DNA from: Helicobacter canadensis MIT 98-5491
GTDB taxonomy: Bacteria; Campylobacterota; Campylobacteria; Campylobacterales; Helicobacteraceae
Assembly: GCF_000162575.1 (NCBI RefSeq)
Contig: NZ_CM000776.2
Span: 1,120,950-1,184,949 of the forward strand
Reading direction: 5' to 3'
DNA length: 64,000 nucleotides
Position numbers and translations under genes: made by a program. This document shows, piece after piece, positions 47,685-57,210 of this stretch. The notes beneath the pieces are model-generated. The model saw only the letters and a list, made by a program, of their open reading frames with translations. It was not told where the DNA came from and made no database searches. The stretch's first letter is position 1. Each line of letters begins with the position of its first letter.

Positions 47685-47699
47685 TTACCTCCAATACCT
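47664..47699. terminator. Hairpin overlapping the stop codon, between convergent genes
   Basis: AGGTATT-TT-GGAGG and CCTCC-AATACCT form a 12-bp stem with a two-base bulge and a ten-base loop that contains the stop codon of the 47202 gene. It sits between this gene and convergent ychF and could stop transcription from either side. There is no strong T-run. Confidence 0.4.
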
Positions 47700-47718
47700 T
47701 ATTAAACTATTTTAAACT

Positions 47719-48822
47719 TTACACATTAAATCTAAAATGCATCACATCCCCATCATTAACAATATAATCTTTCCCTTCAACTCGCATAGCACCAGCTTCT
47801 TTTGCTTTAGCTTCACCACCATATTTGATAAAATCTTCATAAGCAATCACTTCAGCCCTAATGAAACCTTTTTCAAAATCGTTATGAATAACACCAGCAG
47901 CCACAGGTGCTTTATCCCCCCTATGAATCGTCCAAGCTCGCACTTCTTTTACTCCCGCAGTAAAATAACTAATGAGTCCAAGCTTAGAAAATCCCAAATG
48001 AATCACAGAATCTAAACCACTCTCTTTAATCCCTAGTTCATTTAAAAATTCCTCTTGCTCTTCATCACTTAACCCCACTAATTCTTCTTCAATTTTAGAA
48101 CAAAGCTTAATAACCTCAGAACCATTTTTTTTGGCATATTCACGCAAACTCTCTACCATTTTATTATCTTCGCTTAAACCACTCTCATCAACATTAGCAC
48201 CATAGATAATTTCTTTATTAGTTAAAAATCGCAATTCTTTATCTAAAGCAAAAAATCTTTCATCTTTATTTTGAAAGCTTCTTACAGGATTTCCTTGTTC
48301 AATATGTTCTAAAAGCATTTGTGAGATTTCTAACATCGCCTTTGCTTCCTTATCAGTCCCACTCTTAGCCATTCTTGTTAATCTTTCAATACGCTTCTCT
48401 AAAGTCTGCATATCTGCAATTAAAAGCTCTGTTTCAATAATCTCAATATCGCGTAAAGGATTGATACTACCTTCTACATGTGTAATATTAGAATCCTCAA
48501 AACATCGCACAATATGTAAAATTACCTCCGTTTCTCTAATATTTGCTAAAAACTGATTCCCAAGCCCCTCTCCCTTGCTTGCACCCTTTACTAAACCTGC
48601 AATATCTACAAATTCAACTACAGAATGTTGAATCCGCTCAGGATTTACAATTTTAGCTAACTCCTGCAATCTTTTATCAGGAACTGGCACAATCGCTTTA
48701 TTTGGCTCAATGGTGCAAAAAGGATAATTTGCAGCTTGAGCGTTTTGTGTTTTAGTTAATGCGTTAAAAGTTGTTGATTTACCAACATTGGGTAATCCCA
48801 CAATTCCAATTGATAATCCCAT
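47719..48822 (-). CDS. ychF: Redox-regulated ATPase/GTPase YchF (Obg family)
   Basis: YchF is an Obg-related ATPase that associates with ribosomes. The 367-residue protein has the P-loop GLPNVGKSTTFNALT, FCTIEPN (switch I), DIAGLVKGASKGEGLGN (G3) and a C-terminal TGS domain ending in FRFNV. The non-canonical G4 (NVDE) in place of NKxD agrees with the YchF group. It is downstream of pepA, as in H. pylori. Confidence 0.95.
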   Translation of the reverse strand: MGLSIGIVGLPNVGKSTTFNALTKTQNAQAANYPFCTIEPNKAIVPVPDKRLQELAKIVNPERIQHSVVEFVDIAGLVKGASKGEGLGNQFLANIRETEVILHIVRCFEDSNITHVEGSINPLRDIEIIETELLIADMQTLEKRIERLTRMAKSGTDKEAKAMLEISQMLLEHIEQGNPVRSFQNKDERFFALDKELRFLTNKEIIYGANVDESGLSEDNKMVESLREYAKKNGSEVIKLCSKIEEELVGLSDEEQEEFLNELGIKESGLDSVIHLGFSKLGLISYFTAGVKEVRAWTIHRGDKAPVAAGVIHNDFEKGFIRAEVIAYEDFIKYGGEAKAKEAGAMRVEGKDYIVNDGDVMHFRFNV

Positions 48823-48831
48823 TTTTATCCT

Positions 48832-50256
48832 TTATTTTGCTTTACTTTTGACAAATTCTACACACGCACACACTCCAATTCCACTTGCCCCAAAAGGATT
48901 CATCCCCCAAGCTTTTTCTACATATGCAGGACCTGCGATATCTAAATGTAGCCATTTATCTTTAAGTGATTCTTCGACAAATTCTCCTAAAAACATTCCT
49001 GCAGTGATTGCACCTCCATAACGACTTGATGGAATGTTACACAAATCTGCAATTTCAGATTTTAAAAGCTTTTTTAAATAAGGATTAAAAGGCAAGATTC
49101 CCGTTAATTCTCCAACCTCAAAAGCCACTTTAGCAAATTCCTCTTTAAGTTTTTTATTGTATCCCATAATTCCAGTTGTGTAATCCCCTAATCCTACAAC
49201 ACAAGCCCCTGTTAGAGTTGCCAAATCAATGAGAAAATCCGGCTTTAAATCACCTGCAAAACTCAAGCAATCTGCTAAAACCAATCTTCCTTCTGCATCT
49301 GTATTACGCACTTCAATTGTTTTTTGATTCCTTGCCCTTAAAATATCATCAGGCTTGTAGGCATCACCGCCAATCATATTTTCAGCCAACCCTAAAATTC
49401 CATGCACTTCTGCTTTGATTCCAAGTTTTGCTATAGCTTCTAAGATTCCAATAACTGCACACGCACCACTTTTATCTGCTTTCATTGTTGTCATATAATC
49501 ACCAGGCTTCAAACTAAGCCCACCACTATCATATGTCAATCCCTTACCAACAAAAACAAATTTAGGTAATTTTTCCTCCTTGGCACATTTTGGCTTATAA
49601 CTTAAATGCACCAAATAAGGCTTATGCACACTTGCTCTTGCAACCGCCAAAAAAGCTTCCATTTTTTCTTTTTTTAAAAATTTTTCATCATAAATTTGAC
49701 ATTCAAATCCCACAGCTTTTGCACGATCTTCTGCATATTTTGCTACATACTCTGGAGTGGCTTGCTTGGGCGGAGTATTTACTAAATCTCGAGTATAATT
49801 CACACTTGTAGCTAAGATTTCTGATTCTAAAATCCGTTGTTGTAAAATTTTTTCATCTAATTTATTGGAATTTAAATAAATCTCTTTAAGAGTTGTTTTG
49901 GTTTTTTTGCCTTTAAATTCTTCATAGCTATAAGCTCCAAGCAAGATTCCAAAACATATCTTTTGTATTTCTTCTTCTTTTTCTACTTCTATAGAAATCG
50001 ATTTAATTTTTAATTTTTTTAAACTGCAAATCGCATTTGCAATCGCATCACTTAAGGCATTAGGAAATTCATAATCATACTTTTCTAAACCTACAAAAAA
50101 TTTTTTACTTTGACTAACTAAGCAACTTCCTTCACCCTCAAAACCATAAAATTCCAATACTTCTTTTTCATCTTTATTAAGATCTTTAGGAATTTTTTTG
50201 TCTTTTAGAAGTATAATCTTTATATCACCTTGTTTTTGACTTGCTATGATTTTCAT
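48832..50256 (-). CDS. pepA: Leucyl aminopeptidase (M17)
   Basis: This cytosolic metallopeptidase removes N-terminal residues from peptides. The 474-residue protein has the M17 metal and catalytic sites: VGKGLTYDSGGLSLK, MKADKSGACAV, NTDAEGRLVLAD, and the closing GGAITAGMFLGEFV. The N-terminal half is divergent, as usual. It overlaps the DedA gene by four bases. Confidence 0.94.
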   Translation of the reverse strand: MKIIASQKQGDIKIILLKDKKIPKDLNKDEKEVLEFYGFEGEGSCLVSQSKKFFVGLEKYDYEFPNALSDAIANAICSLKKLKIKSISIEVEKEEEIQKICFGILLGAYSYEEFKGKKTKTTLKEIYLNSNKLDEKILQQRILESEILATSVNYTRDLVNTPPKQATPEYVAKYAEDRAKAVGFECQIYDEKFLKKEKMEAFLAVARASVHKPYLVHLSYKPKCAKEEKLPKFVFVGKGLTYDSGGLSLKPGDYMTTMKADKSGACAVIGILEAIAKLGIKAEVHGILGLAENMIGGDAYKPDDILRARNQKTIEVRNTDAEGRLVLADCLSFAGDLKPDFLIDLATLTGACVVGLGDYTTGIMGYNKKLKEEFAKVAFEVGELTGILPFNPYLKKLLKSEIADLCNIPSSRYGGAITAGMFLGEFVEESLKDKWLHLDIAGPAYVEKAWGMNPFGASGIGVCACVEFVKSKAK

Positions 50257-50843
50257 TTTTTCTCTCCTGTAATTTTTCGCTCCACTTTTTGTGTAACTTT
50301 ATGCAAATAATAATAAATACCGCCTCCAAGCAGAATCGCAAAAGGAATGGCGATATAATAATGTTCTTTGCCATAATTCACTAAAGCCAACAGCTGTTCT
50401 CCAAAAAAGTAAGCTAATAGTATCGTAATAGCAGCCCACACCATCGCACTAATAAGATTAATAAAAGCAAAAGTTTTAGCACTATAGCGTGTTACTCCAA
50501 TACTCATAGGAATAATTGTTCGCATTCCATACAAATATCTTTGCACAAAAATAATAGGCCAACCATAACGCTGTAAAAGCAAATGTGCAAAAGCAAATTT
50601 TCTGCGTTGAGTTTTAAGTTGTTTATAAATAAATTGCTTATTATATCGTCCGATATAAAAATAAATTTGATCCCCCACAAATCCACCAAATCCAGCTACT
50701 AAAATTGCAATAGGAATCGTCATATGCCCAGTATGACACATAATTCCAGCCATAATAAGCCCAAGCTCTCCTTCTAAAATACTCCAGAGAAATAAAATAA
50801 TATAGCCATATTCTTGAATCCACTGCGTAAATAATGCTTCCAT
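50253..50843 (-). CDS. DedA family membrane protein
   Basis: DedA proteins are inner-membrane transporters linked to lipid carrier recycling and proton-dependent homeostasis. The 196-residue protein has the family pattern: an N-terminal re-entrant segment (EGELGLIMAGIM), FVGDQIYFYIGR, and the Arg-containing FVQRYLYGMRTIIPMSIG. It is first in the dedA-pepA-ychF group, an order I recall from H. pylori (HP0571-HP0570-HP0569). Confidence 0.88.
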   Translation of the reverse strand: MEALFTQWIQEYGYIILFLWSILEGELGLIMAGIMCHTGHMTIPIAILVAGFGGFVGDQIYFYIGRYNKQFIYKQLKTQRRKFAFAHLLLQRYGWPIIFVQRYLYGMRTIIPMSIGVTRYSAKTFAFINLISAMVWAAITILLAYFFGEQLLALVNYGKEHYYIAIPFAILLGGGIYYYLHKVTQKVERKITGEKK

Positions 50844-50922
50844 TTTAAAAATCTTTAGGTAAAAATATTTTTAATTTTATCAAAACTTTGCTTAACAAAC
50901 TTCTTTATGCTAACTAGAAGTT

Positions 50923-51279
50923 TTAATTACCTTGAAACTCTAAAGCAATAGAATTGACACAATGTCTAGTGTTTTTGGGAGTAAAGCCTTCTCCTCTAAA
51001 AATATGCCCCAAATGCCCACCGCATTTTGCACAAACAATCTCTATCCTTCTACCATCCTTATCTAGTTGCTCTCTAATTGCTCCTTCAATACAAGAATCA
51101 AAGCTAGGCCAACCGCAACCCGAATGAAATTTATCTTTAGATTCATACAAAGCACTGCCACATTGTTTGCAACAATAAATTCCCTCATCAAAAAAATTCT
51201 CATATTTGCCACTAAAAGGTGCTTCAGTGCCTTTATGGAGAATCACCCTTTGCTCTTCTTCATTTAATTTTTTATACAT
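50923..51279 (-). CDS. msrB: Peptide methionine-R-sulfoxide reductase
   Basis: MsrB repairs the R form of methionine sulfoxide. The 118-residue protein is a single MsrB domain with two CxxC zinc sites (CKQCG, CAKCG), GCGWPSFD, HLGHIF and the catalytic Cys in RHCVNSIAL. It lacks the fused MsrA domain seen in some Helicobacter. It lies ten bases after metH on the same strand. Confidence 0.94.
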   Translation of the reverse strand: MYKKLNEEEQRVILHKGTEAPFSGKYENFFDEGIYCCKQCGSALYESKDKFHSGCGWPSFDSCIEGAIREQLDKDGRRIEIVCAKCGGHLGHIFRGEGFTPKNTRHCVNSIALEFQGN

Positions 51280-51288
51280 TTTTTATCC

Positions 51289-52785
51289 TTAAATTGCAAA
51301 ATATTTTGCTTCTTTGTGCGGAACAATCAAAGCCGAAGTTGTTGCTTCTGGACTCATTTGATAAGTTTCACTAAGTATAATGCCAAATTCTTGAGGTTTT
51401 AATAGATTAAACAACCCCTCATTTAAGGCTAAATCAGGACATGCTGGATAGCCAAAGGAATATCTCTCTCCCTCTTTCTCTCCTAACCCAAGCTCACGCC
51501 TTACTCTTTGATGCACAAAATCTGCCAAAGCTTCTGCTAACTCTACACCTAAGGCGTGTGTGAGATAGTATTTATGATATTGATTATCTTTATAGAGTTT
51601 TTCTTCAAAAGGTGCTAAGTTTAATCCACTTGAAACCAAATGCAAGGCACAAATATCACCTTCTTTATTAAAATAATCCCCCAAACACAAATAAGGCTTT
51701 TTGGTGCTTCTGGGGAATAAAAAAGATTCTGCATTACTAAAATCTGCACAATCGCTTAATTCCAAAATCAAACCCTCTCTTTTGTCATCAGGAATCCTAG
51801 TGCGCGTATGATAATAACCATAAAGCACCACAGGATCAAAAATATTTTTCTCAATGAATTCATTTTTTAGAGACTGAAAAAGTGGCTCTAATTCTTTTTC
51901 TTTAAGTTTTAAATATTCCTCTTTTTTTAACTTACTATAACCCCATCGGTGTTTAAAAAGCAAATCTTTATCAATAAATTCAAAAACACTTTGAATTTCA
52001 TCATTGCTTAACTTTAAAGCTTTTCTTCCAAAAAATGGTGGCTTGTAGCTTTGATAAGAAAAGGTTAATTCACACTCTGTAGGACGAAAAATCTCTTTTT
52101 CTTCTTCCAATTTCTCTAGTTTTTTTGCCATTCTCTGCTCTAGCCTAGAATCTTCACTTTTTCCCTTTTGAGAAGGCAGTGTAATATCGCTAAAATCTCC
52201 ACTTTGAATAATTTGCATTGCTGCTACGCTATCAAAAGCATCCTTGCAATAAAAAATAATTCCATCATAATTAGGGCGACAATATTCATCGACAAAATTT
52301 CGATTCAAGGCTGCCCCACCAAGCATAATAGGAATCGTAACTCCAAGCCTTTTTAATTCTTCTAAGTTTTCTTTCATCACTAAAGTAGATTTTACAAGCA
52401 ACCCACTCATACCAATACAATCCACTTTTTCTTTCTTAATAACTTCCAAAAACTTCTCTAATTCTGCTTTGATGCCAATATTAATCACATGGAATCCATT
52501 ATTACTTAAAATAATATCCACAAGATTCTTACCAACATCATGCACATCGCCTTTCACCGTTCCAATAACTATGGTTGTTTTATGTGTATTAGTTTTTTTA
52601 GGTAAAAATTCATTAAGATAATCCACGCTTTTTTTCATCACTTCTGCACTCTGCAAAACAAAAGGCAATTGCATCTCACCATTTCCAAACTTCTCGCCCA
52701 CCACTTTCATTGCATCAATCAATATTTCATTAACAATCACTTCAGGATCAATTTCATCTTTTGCACTTGGTAGAATCTTTTGCAT
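51289..52785 (-). CDS. metH: Methionine synthase, C-terminal half (B12-binding and activation domains)
   Basis: This 498-residue frame holds the last two parts of cobalamin-dependent methionine synthase. It has the cap and B12 domain with GDVHDVGKN (His ligand to cobalt), GLLVKST and MLGGAALNR. The SAM-binding reactivation domain ends in CPDLALNEG and LSETYQMSPEAT. It begins mid-domain in the cap region, so it is not a natural start. Adding one G to the GGGG at 52797-52800 would join it smoothly to the upstream half (K-G-D-L-N-A-M-Q-K). It is either a frameshifted gene, a two-piece enzyme or a sequencing error. Confidence 0.88.
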   Translation of the reverse strand: MQKILPSAKDEIDPEVIVNEILIDAMKVVGEKFGNGEMQLPFVLQSAEVMKKSVDYLNEFLPKKTNTHKTTIVIGTVKGDVHDVGKNLVDIILSNNGFHVINIGIKAELEKFLEVIKKEKVDCIGMSGLLVKSTLVMKENLEELKRLGVTIPIMLGGAALNRNFVDEYCRPNYDGIIFYCKDAFDSVAAMQIIQSGDFSDITLPSQKGKSEDSRLEQRMAKKLEKLEEEKEIFRPTECELTFSYQSYKPPFFGRKALKLSNDEIQSVFEFIDKDLLFKHRWGYSKLKKEEYLKLKEKELEPLFQSLKNEFIEKNIFDPVVLYGYYHTRTRIPDDKREGLILELSDCADFSNAESFLFPRSTKKPYLCLGDYFNKEGDICALHLVSSGLNLAPFEEKLYKDNQYHKYYLTHALGVELAEALADFVHQRVRRELGLGEKEGERYSFGYPACPDLALNEGLFNLLKPQEFGIILSETYQMSPEATTSALIVPHKEAKYFAI

Positions 52786-52790
52786 TGCAT

Positions 52791-54728
52791 TTAAATCCCC
52801 TTCAATGAGATATTTTGAATTCTTTCTTGTGTGCTTAAAGAAAGATCTTCCTCTTTTTTCTCAAAACCTAATCCCGATTTTTTTTCAAAATGACTAATAA
52901 AATCATATAAAACTTGCGGACTTTTTTGAACATTAAAGATTAAATCTTCACAAACCTTTATATCTTCACTCTCTAATCTTGCATAAGGAATAATATGGGC
53001 AACATTTACAATAGCAGTGCTTAAGCCTTTTTTAATCGCATGATGCAAGAAAACAGAATTAAGACAAACTCTGCCCTCTTTACTTAATCCAAAAGAAATA
53101 TTAGAAAGCCCCAAAGTGCTTCCTGCTTTAGGAAAAAGCTCTCTAATCTCTGCAATAGCCTCTAGCGTTTCAATCCCCGCAGTAAAATATTCCTCATCCC
53201 CACTACCAATAGTAAAGGTAAGTGGATCAAAAATAATGTCTTCTTCTCTTAAATGATGAATCTCTATAGCTCTTTGCATCATTCTTTTAGCACATTCCAC
53301 TTTTCTCTCTTTGGTTTTACACATTCCTTGCTCATCAATGGTTAAGCACACAAGCACACAACCAAACTTTTTAGCTAAACTAGCCACTTTATCAAATTTT
53401 TCAATACCATCTTCCAAATTTGCCGAATTAATAATGCAACGCCCACCAATTAATTTTAAGGCAATCTCTAAAGCATTCACTTGCGTAGAATCAGGCATCA
53501 AAGGTAAAGGGATTTTTGTGGCATATCTTGTAATAAGCTCGTGCATATCTTTGCTTTCATCTCTACCGGCAAATGCTACACTCACATCAAGCACATGCGC
53601 ACCCTGCTTAACCTGCTCATTCCCAACACCCAAAGCTCCCTCATAATCTTCTTTTAAAAGTAATTCTCTAAAGGCTTTAGAACCTGTTGCATTAGATCTC
53701 TCACCTATAAGCAATGGTGCAGGTTCTTGAACCAACTCACAAGCTCCAAACAAAGAAGCTATACTTGGCTGATACTTGCCTTGTGAAGGAATCGGGATCT
53801 TCCCCTTTGTTTTAGCTACAAGTGCTGAAATATGATGGGGAGTTGTCCCACAACAACCTCCAAGCAAAGCAACTCCTGCGATATTCAAAAAATCACTCTC
53901 AATCTCACTAAACTCTTCTGCTTCCATAGGATAATAAGTTATTCCACCTTTATTTTGTGGCAATCCTGCATTCGCGTGAATAGAAATAGGAAATTTACTT
54001 ACCTTACTTAATTCTGTTAGATATTTTTTTGCTAAATCTGGACCTAAACCACAATTAATCCCTAAAGAAAAAATTTCAAAAGGCTCTAAAATATAAAAAA
54101 GTGTTGCAATGTCTGTTCCAATAAGCATAGTTCCAGTTGTTTCAATTGTAGCTGAAACCATAATAGGCAAATTCTCATCAATCTCCCTCACAGCGTGCAG
54201 GGCTGCTTTAATCTGTAAAGGATCTTGGGCAGTTTCTAAAAGCACCAAATCCACATTAGCTTCTTTGAAACCTCTCACCGCTTCGCAATAACCCAAAAAC
54301 ATAGAATCATAATCAATATGCCCCAAACTTGGCAACTTTGTCCCAGGTCCCAAAGAACCTGCCACAAATAAGGCATCTTTTTGATTCTCTAGCGGCGTGT
54401 GTGCCTTAATACAATCCTTTGCTAATTGCACACCAATTCTTGCAATCTCCCTAGAGTGCTCTTGCATTTCATATTCAGCCAACACCCATTCCATAACCCC
54501 AAAAGTATTACTCGTAATAATATTAGCACCTGCTTGAAGATAGCTTGTATAAACTTCTTTAACCACTTCATGACTAAAGAGATTCAAGGCTTCTGTGCAA
54601 CCTGCCAAGCTTTCCCCTTTGGCATTTTTACCCCATTCTACATTCTCTTTTTTCTGAATCTCTGTCCCCATTGCTCCATCAATAATTAAAACTTGTTTTT
54701 TAATAATTTCTTGCAATCTTGTTTTCAT
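52791..54728 (-). CDS. metH: Methionine synthase, N-terminal half (homocysteine and folate domains)
   Basis: The 645-residue frame contains the homocysteine-binding barrel (IDGAMGTEIQKKE, zinc Cys in NCGLG and GGCCGTTPHH) and the methyltetrahydrofolate barrel (LIGERSNATGSKAF, TLGLSNISFGL). It then stops at ISLKGI, just where the cap of the B12 domain should begin. MetH makes methionine from homocysteine, so both halves are needed. AAGGAAAAATA precedes the ATG. A one-base deletion in GGGG at 52797-52800 explains the stop. Confidence 0.9.
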   Translation of the reverse strand: MKTRLQEIIKKQVLIIDGAMGTEIQKKENVEWGKNAKGESLAGCTEALNLFSHEVVKEVYTSYLQAGANIITSNTFGVMEWVLAEYEMQEHSREIARIGVQLAKDCIKAHTPLENQKDALFVAGSLGPGTKLPSLGHIDYDSMFLGYCEAVRGFKEANVDLVLLETAQDPLQIKAALHAVREIDENLPIMVSATIETTGTMLIGTDIATLFYILEPFEIFSLGINCGLGPDLAKKYLTELSKVSKFPISIHANAGLPQNKGGITYYPMEAEEFSEIESDFLNIAGVALLGGCCGTTPHHISALVAKTKGKIPIPSQGKYQPSIASLFGACELVQEPAPLLIGERSNATGSKAFRELLLKEDYEGALGVGNEQVKQGAHVLDVSVAFAGRDESKDMHELITRYATKIPLPLMPDSTQVNALEIALKLIGGRCIINSANLEDGIEKFDKVASLAKKFGCVLVCLTIDEQGMCKTKERKVECAKRMMQRAIEIHHLREEDIIFDPLTFTIGSGDEEYFTAGIETLEAIAEIRELFPKAGSTLGLSNISFGLSKEGRVCLNSVFLHHAIKKGLSTAIVNVAHIIPYARLESEDIKVCEDLIFNVQKSPQVLYDFISHFEKKSGLGFEKKEEDLSLSTQERIQNISLKGI

Positions 54729-54737
54729 TATTTTTCC

Positions 54738-55298
54738 TTATTTTTTTGTACTTACTTTTTTTAGCCAAATCCAAATTCCACCAAATAAAATCAAAATAAA
54801 GATAGGTGCTAAATACGGATATTGCCCTAACAAATCCATTCCTTGAAGAATAACTTCTCCTAAAAAATACCCAAAAAGCCCAATGCTAATACCCCATAAT
54901 ATCGCACCCAAAGCATTATAAAGGCTAAATTTCATAAAGCCATAATTTGTTAGTGCCACCGCAAAAGGCACAAGCGTTTTTAAGCCATAAATATATTTTT
55001 TAACTATCAAAATGATTGAACCATATTTCCGCATTAATAAATGAATGTAAGCAAGTTTTCTCCTATGCTTAGAGAGATAAGGCATCATTCCTTGCTTTTG
55101 ATAACGAGCCAAATAAAAAAGCAATAAATCTCCCAAAAAATTTGCTACAACCGCCACTGCAATACTTGCCATCAAATCCATTTTACCTGCATAACTCAAT
55201 ACCGCAGCTCCAACAAGTGCTACAAATCCACCGCCTAAAGAATACAAAAACAAAATCACATAACCATATTTCACAATCAAATCAATCGTTTCTTGCAT
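54738..55298 (-). CDS. DedA family membrane protein (second copy)
   Basis: The 186-residue protein has the DedA layout: LYSLGGGFVALVGAAVLSYAG at the N terminus, NFLGDLLLFYLARY, and IVKKYIYGLKTLVPFAVAL with basic residues in the second re-entrant region. It is a paralogue of the 50253 protein with the same gene length, but not a recent duplicate. It lies nine bases upstream of metH on the same strand. Its substrate is unknown. Confidence 0.86.
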   Translation of the reverse strand: MQETIDLIVKYGYVILFLYSLGGGFVALVGAAVLSYAGKMDLMASIAVAVVANFLGDLLLFYLARYQKQGMMPYLSKHRRKLAYIHLLMRKYGSIILIVKKYIYGLKTLVPFAVALTNYGFMKFSLYNALGAILWGISIGLFGYFLGEVILQGMDLLGQYPYLAPIFILILFGGIWIWLKKVSTKK

Positions 55299-55385
55299 TT
55301 TTCCCTCTGCTTTTTAAATCAATTTTAAATTATAACAAATCCTAGTTATATTTTTTAGCAAATAATAAACATAACTCTTATCATT

Positions 55386-56108
55386 TTAGTAATCTACGCG
55401 ACTTAAGAATAATCCATTAGGAGGTGCTGGGATACTAAAAATTTTCTCCCCAAGAAGTTGCTTTTTGAGATCCTCTATCCCTAAATTTCCCCGATCAATT
55501 TCAAGCAAGAATCCCACCATAAGTCTAATTTGTGAGCGCAAAAACCCATTTCCCCAAAAAGAAATCAAATAAAATTCGCCTCTTTTTAAAAGCTTTGTAT
55601 GAAAAATTTCTCGCACACTTCCTTCACACCCACTGCCGCCATTTTTCATAAAAGCACTAAAATCATAAACTCCTCTAAAAATATCCAAAGATTCTTGCAC
55701 TAAAAATGGATTTTTTAAAGGATAAAAATGCGAAAACAAAGCCAAAAAAGGCGAATACTTTTGAGAAAGCACATAGCAATACCCTCTTCTTTTTACACTA
55801 AATCGCACATGAAACTCATTCTCTACTTGCCAAATTTGCTTAATTTTAATCCAAGGATAAAGCTTTACATTTAAAAGCTGCTTTAATCTTTGCAAATCCC
55901 TATGAAACTCTGGAATACTAACAGAGATAACTTGCGCACTAGCATGCACCCCCTTATCGGTTCGCCCACTCCCCATGCAGACATCAAAAATTCCAACACT
56001 TCTAAAAACTTCTTCTAAAACTCCACAAATTGTAATCTTATCTTTTTGGCGTTGAAACCCAAAAAACTCTCCGCCATAATAAGCAATCCGCATTGCAACT
56101 TTTATCAT
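55386..56108 (-). CDS. truA: tRNA pseudouridine(38-40) synthase
   Basis: TruA modifies positions 38-40 in the anticodon arm. The 240-residue protein has the catalytic Asp in GSGRTDKGVHASAQV, YYGGEFFGFQRQ at the N terminus, and the RSQIRLMVGFLLEI segment. It begins one base after the lptF stop and shares that neighbour in H. pylori (HP0361/HP0362). Confidence 0.95.
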   Translation of the reverse strand: MIKVAMRIAYYGGEFFGFQRQKDKITICGVLEEVFRSVGIFDVCMGSGRTDKGVHASAQVISVSIPEFHRDLQRLKQLLNVKLYPWIKIKQIWQVENEFHVRFSVKRRGYCYVLSQKYSPFLALFSHFYPLKNPFLVQESLDIFRGVYDFSAFMKNGGSGCEGSVREIFHTKLLKRGEFYLISFWGNGFLRSQIRLMVGFLLEIDRGNLGIEDLKKQLLGEKIFSIPAPPNGLFLSRVDY

Positions 56109-57134
56109 TTAATAATACTTTTTAATCACTCTTTCAAAAAGTAAATAGCCCAACAAAAGCCATATTATAGGAAATATAAACATTCCCAAAAGAGGTAAAT
56201 AACTTGCAAACAAATACATCAATGCATAAAAAATCCCAATCACTCCCATGGCTTGCAAAATAGTATAATTTTTTTGATAACGCGGATTTTTTACTCCCAA
56301 AAGCGGAAAGAAAAATAAACTAACTAGCGGAAAACACGACATCATAACATACATACTTAAATTTCTTAAAGTCTTTTTTTGACGATCGTTTTCATAAAAA
56401 GCTCTTTTCCAATAACCAATCACTCCCAAATCCACTTCATCAATGGCAGTAATGCTACTACGAATTATCAAAGTATCAAACAAAATCTTCTCAACAAAAT
56501 CCTCTTTAGGACGATAAATCGATCCTTTTTCCAAAATTGCTTCCATAACCCCCATTTGATTAACAATTTTTGCATTGTCTGAAAAAATCATTCCACCCTC
56601 TTTAGCAAAAGATAGCAAAACAATATTTTCATAACTTGAATCTTCCTTGCTTTTTTGCACATAAACAAGCCAATCCCCAAGTTTCTGCCCAAATTCCCCT
56701 GCTTGGAGATTAATATTAATACTATTTTTACGCTCCTCCAAAAACTGCCTATAAGCCGTATCACTTAGAGGAGTTAAAACCAAAGAAAGAATAAAAAGTG
56801 AAAAACTCACTAAAGCAGCAATAGGAAAGAATATCTTAATAATTTTGCTTGGATTCATTCCCAAAGCAAATAAAACTGGTAATTCATAATCAAAAGAAAG
56901 CCTTGAGAGAGAAAGAGTGCAAGCTACGAAAAAACTCAAAGGTATCACAAAAAAAATCATCAAAGGCAAGGTATAAAAATACAAAGAAAGTAGCTCAAAA
57001 AAGCTAATTTGCACAACAAAAGTTACACCTGCAATGCGAATAAAAATCACCACAGAAGCAATAAAAAATAATACAAAAAAAATAGGAAAGAAAATTTGTG
57101 CAAAGCTGTGGAATAAATAATTTTTAATTCGCAA
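56109..57134 (-). CDS. lptF: LPS export permease LptF/LptG family
   Basis: This 341-residue inner-membrane protein belongs to the LptBFG complex that extracts LPS for transport to the outer membrane. It has three N-terminal helices, a periplasmic beta-rich domain (about residues 130-240, with QAGEFGQKLGDWLVYV), and three C-terminal helices. Whether it is LptF or LptG is judged mainly from the truA neighbourhood. Confidence 0.85.
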   Translation of the reverse strand: MRIKNYLFHSFAQIFFPIFFVLFFIASVVIFIRIAGVTFVVQISFFELLSLYFYTLPLMIFFVIPLSFFVACTLSLSRLSFDYELPVLFALGMNPSKIIKIFFPIAALVSFSLFILSLVLTPLSDTAYRQFLEERKNSININLQAGEFGQKLGDWLVYVQKSKEDSSYENIVLLSFAKEGGMIFSDNAKIVNQMGVMEAILEKGSIYRPKEDFVEKILFDTLIIRSSITAIDEVDLGVIGYWKRAFYENDRQKKTLRNLSMYVMMSCFPLVSLFFFPLLGVKNPRYQKNYTILQAMGVIGIFYALMYLFASYLPLLGMFIFPIIWLLLGYLLFERVIKKYY

Positions 57135-57210
57135 AAAATATCCTAATTTAAGTTTTAAAAGTCCATATTTTACACAAAATACGCTAAAATTTTACAAAAA
57201 GTGCCAAAGA

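Noticed and set aside
52797-52800. GGGG tract in metH as a phase-variation switch
   Set aside because: Contingency G-tracts in Helicobacter and Campylobacter are normally eight or more bases; four is too short, so a fixed mutation or a sequencing error is more likely.
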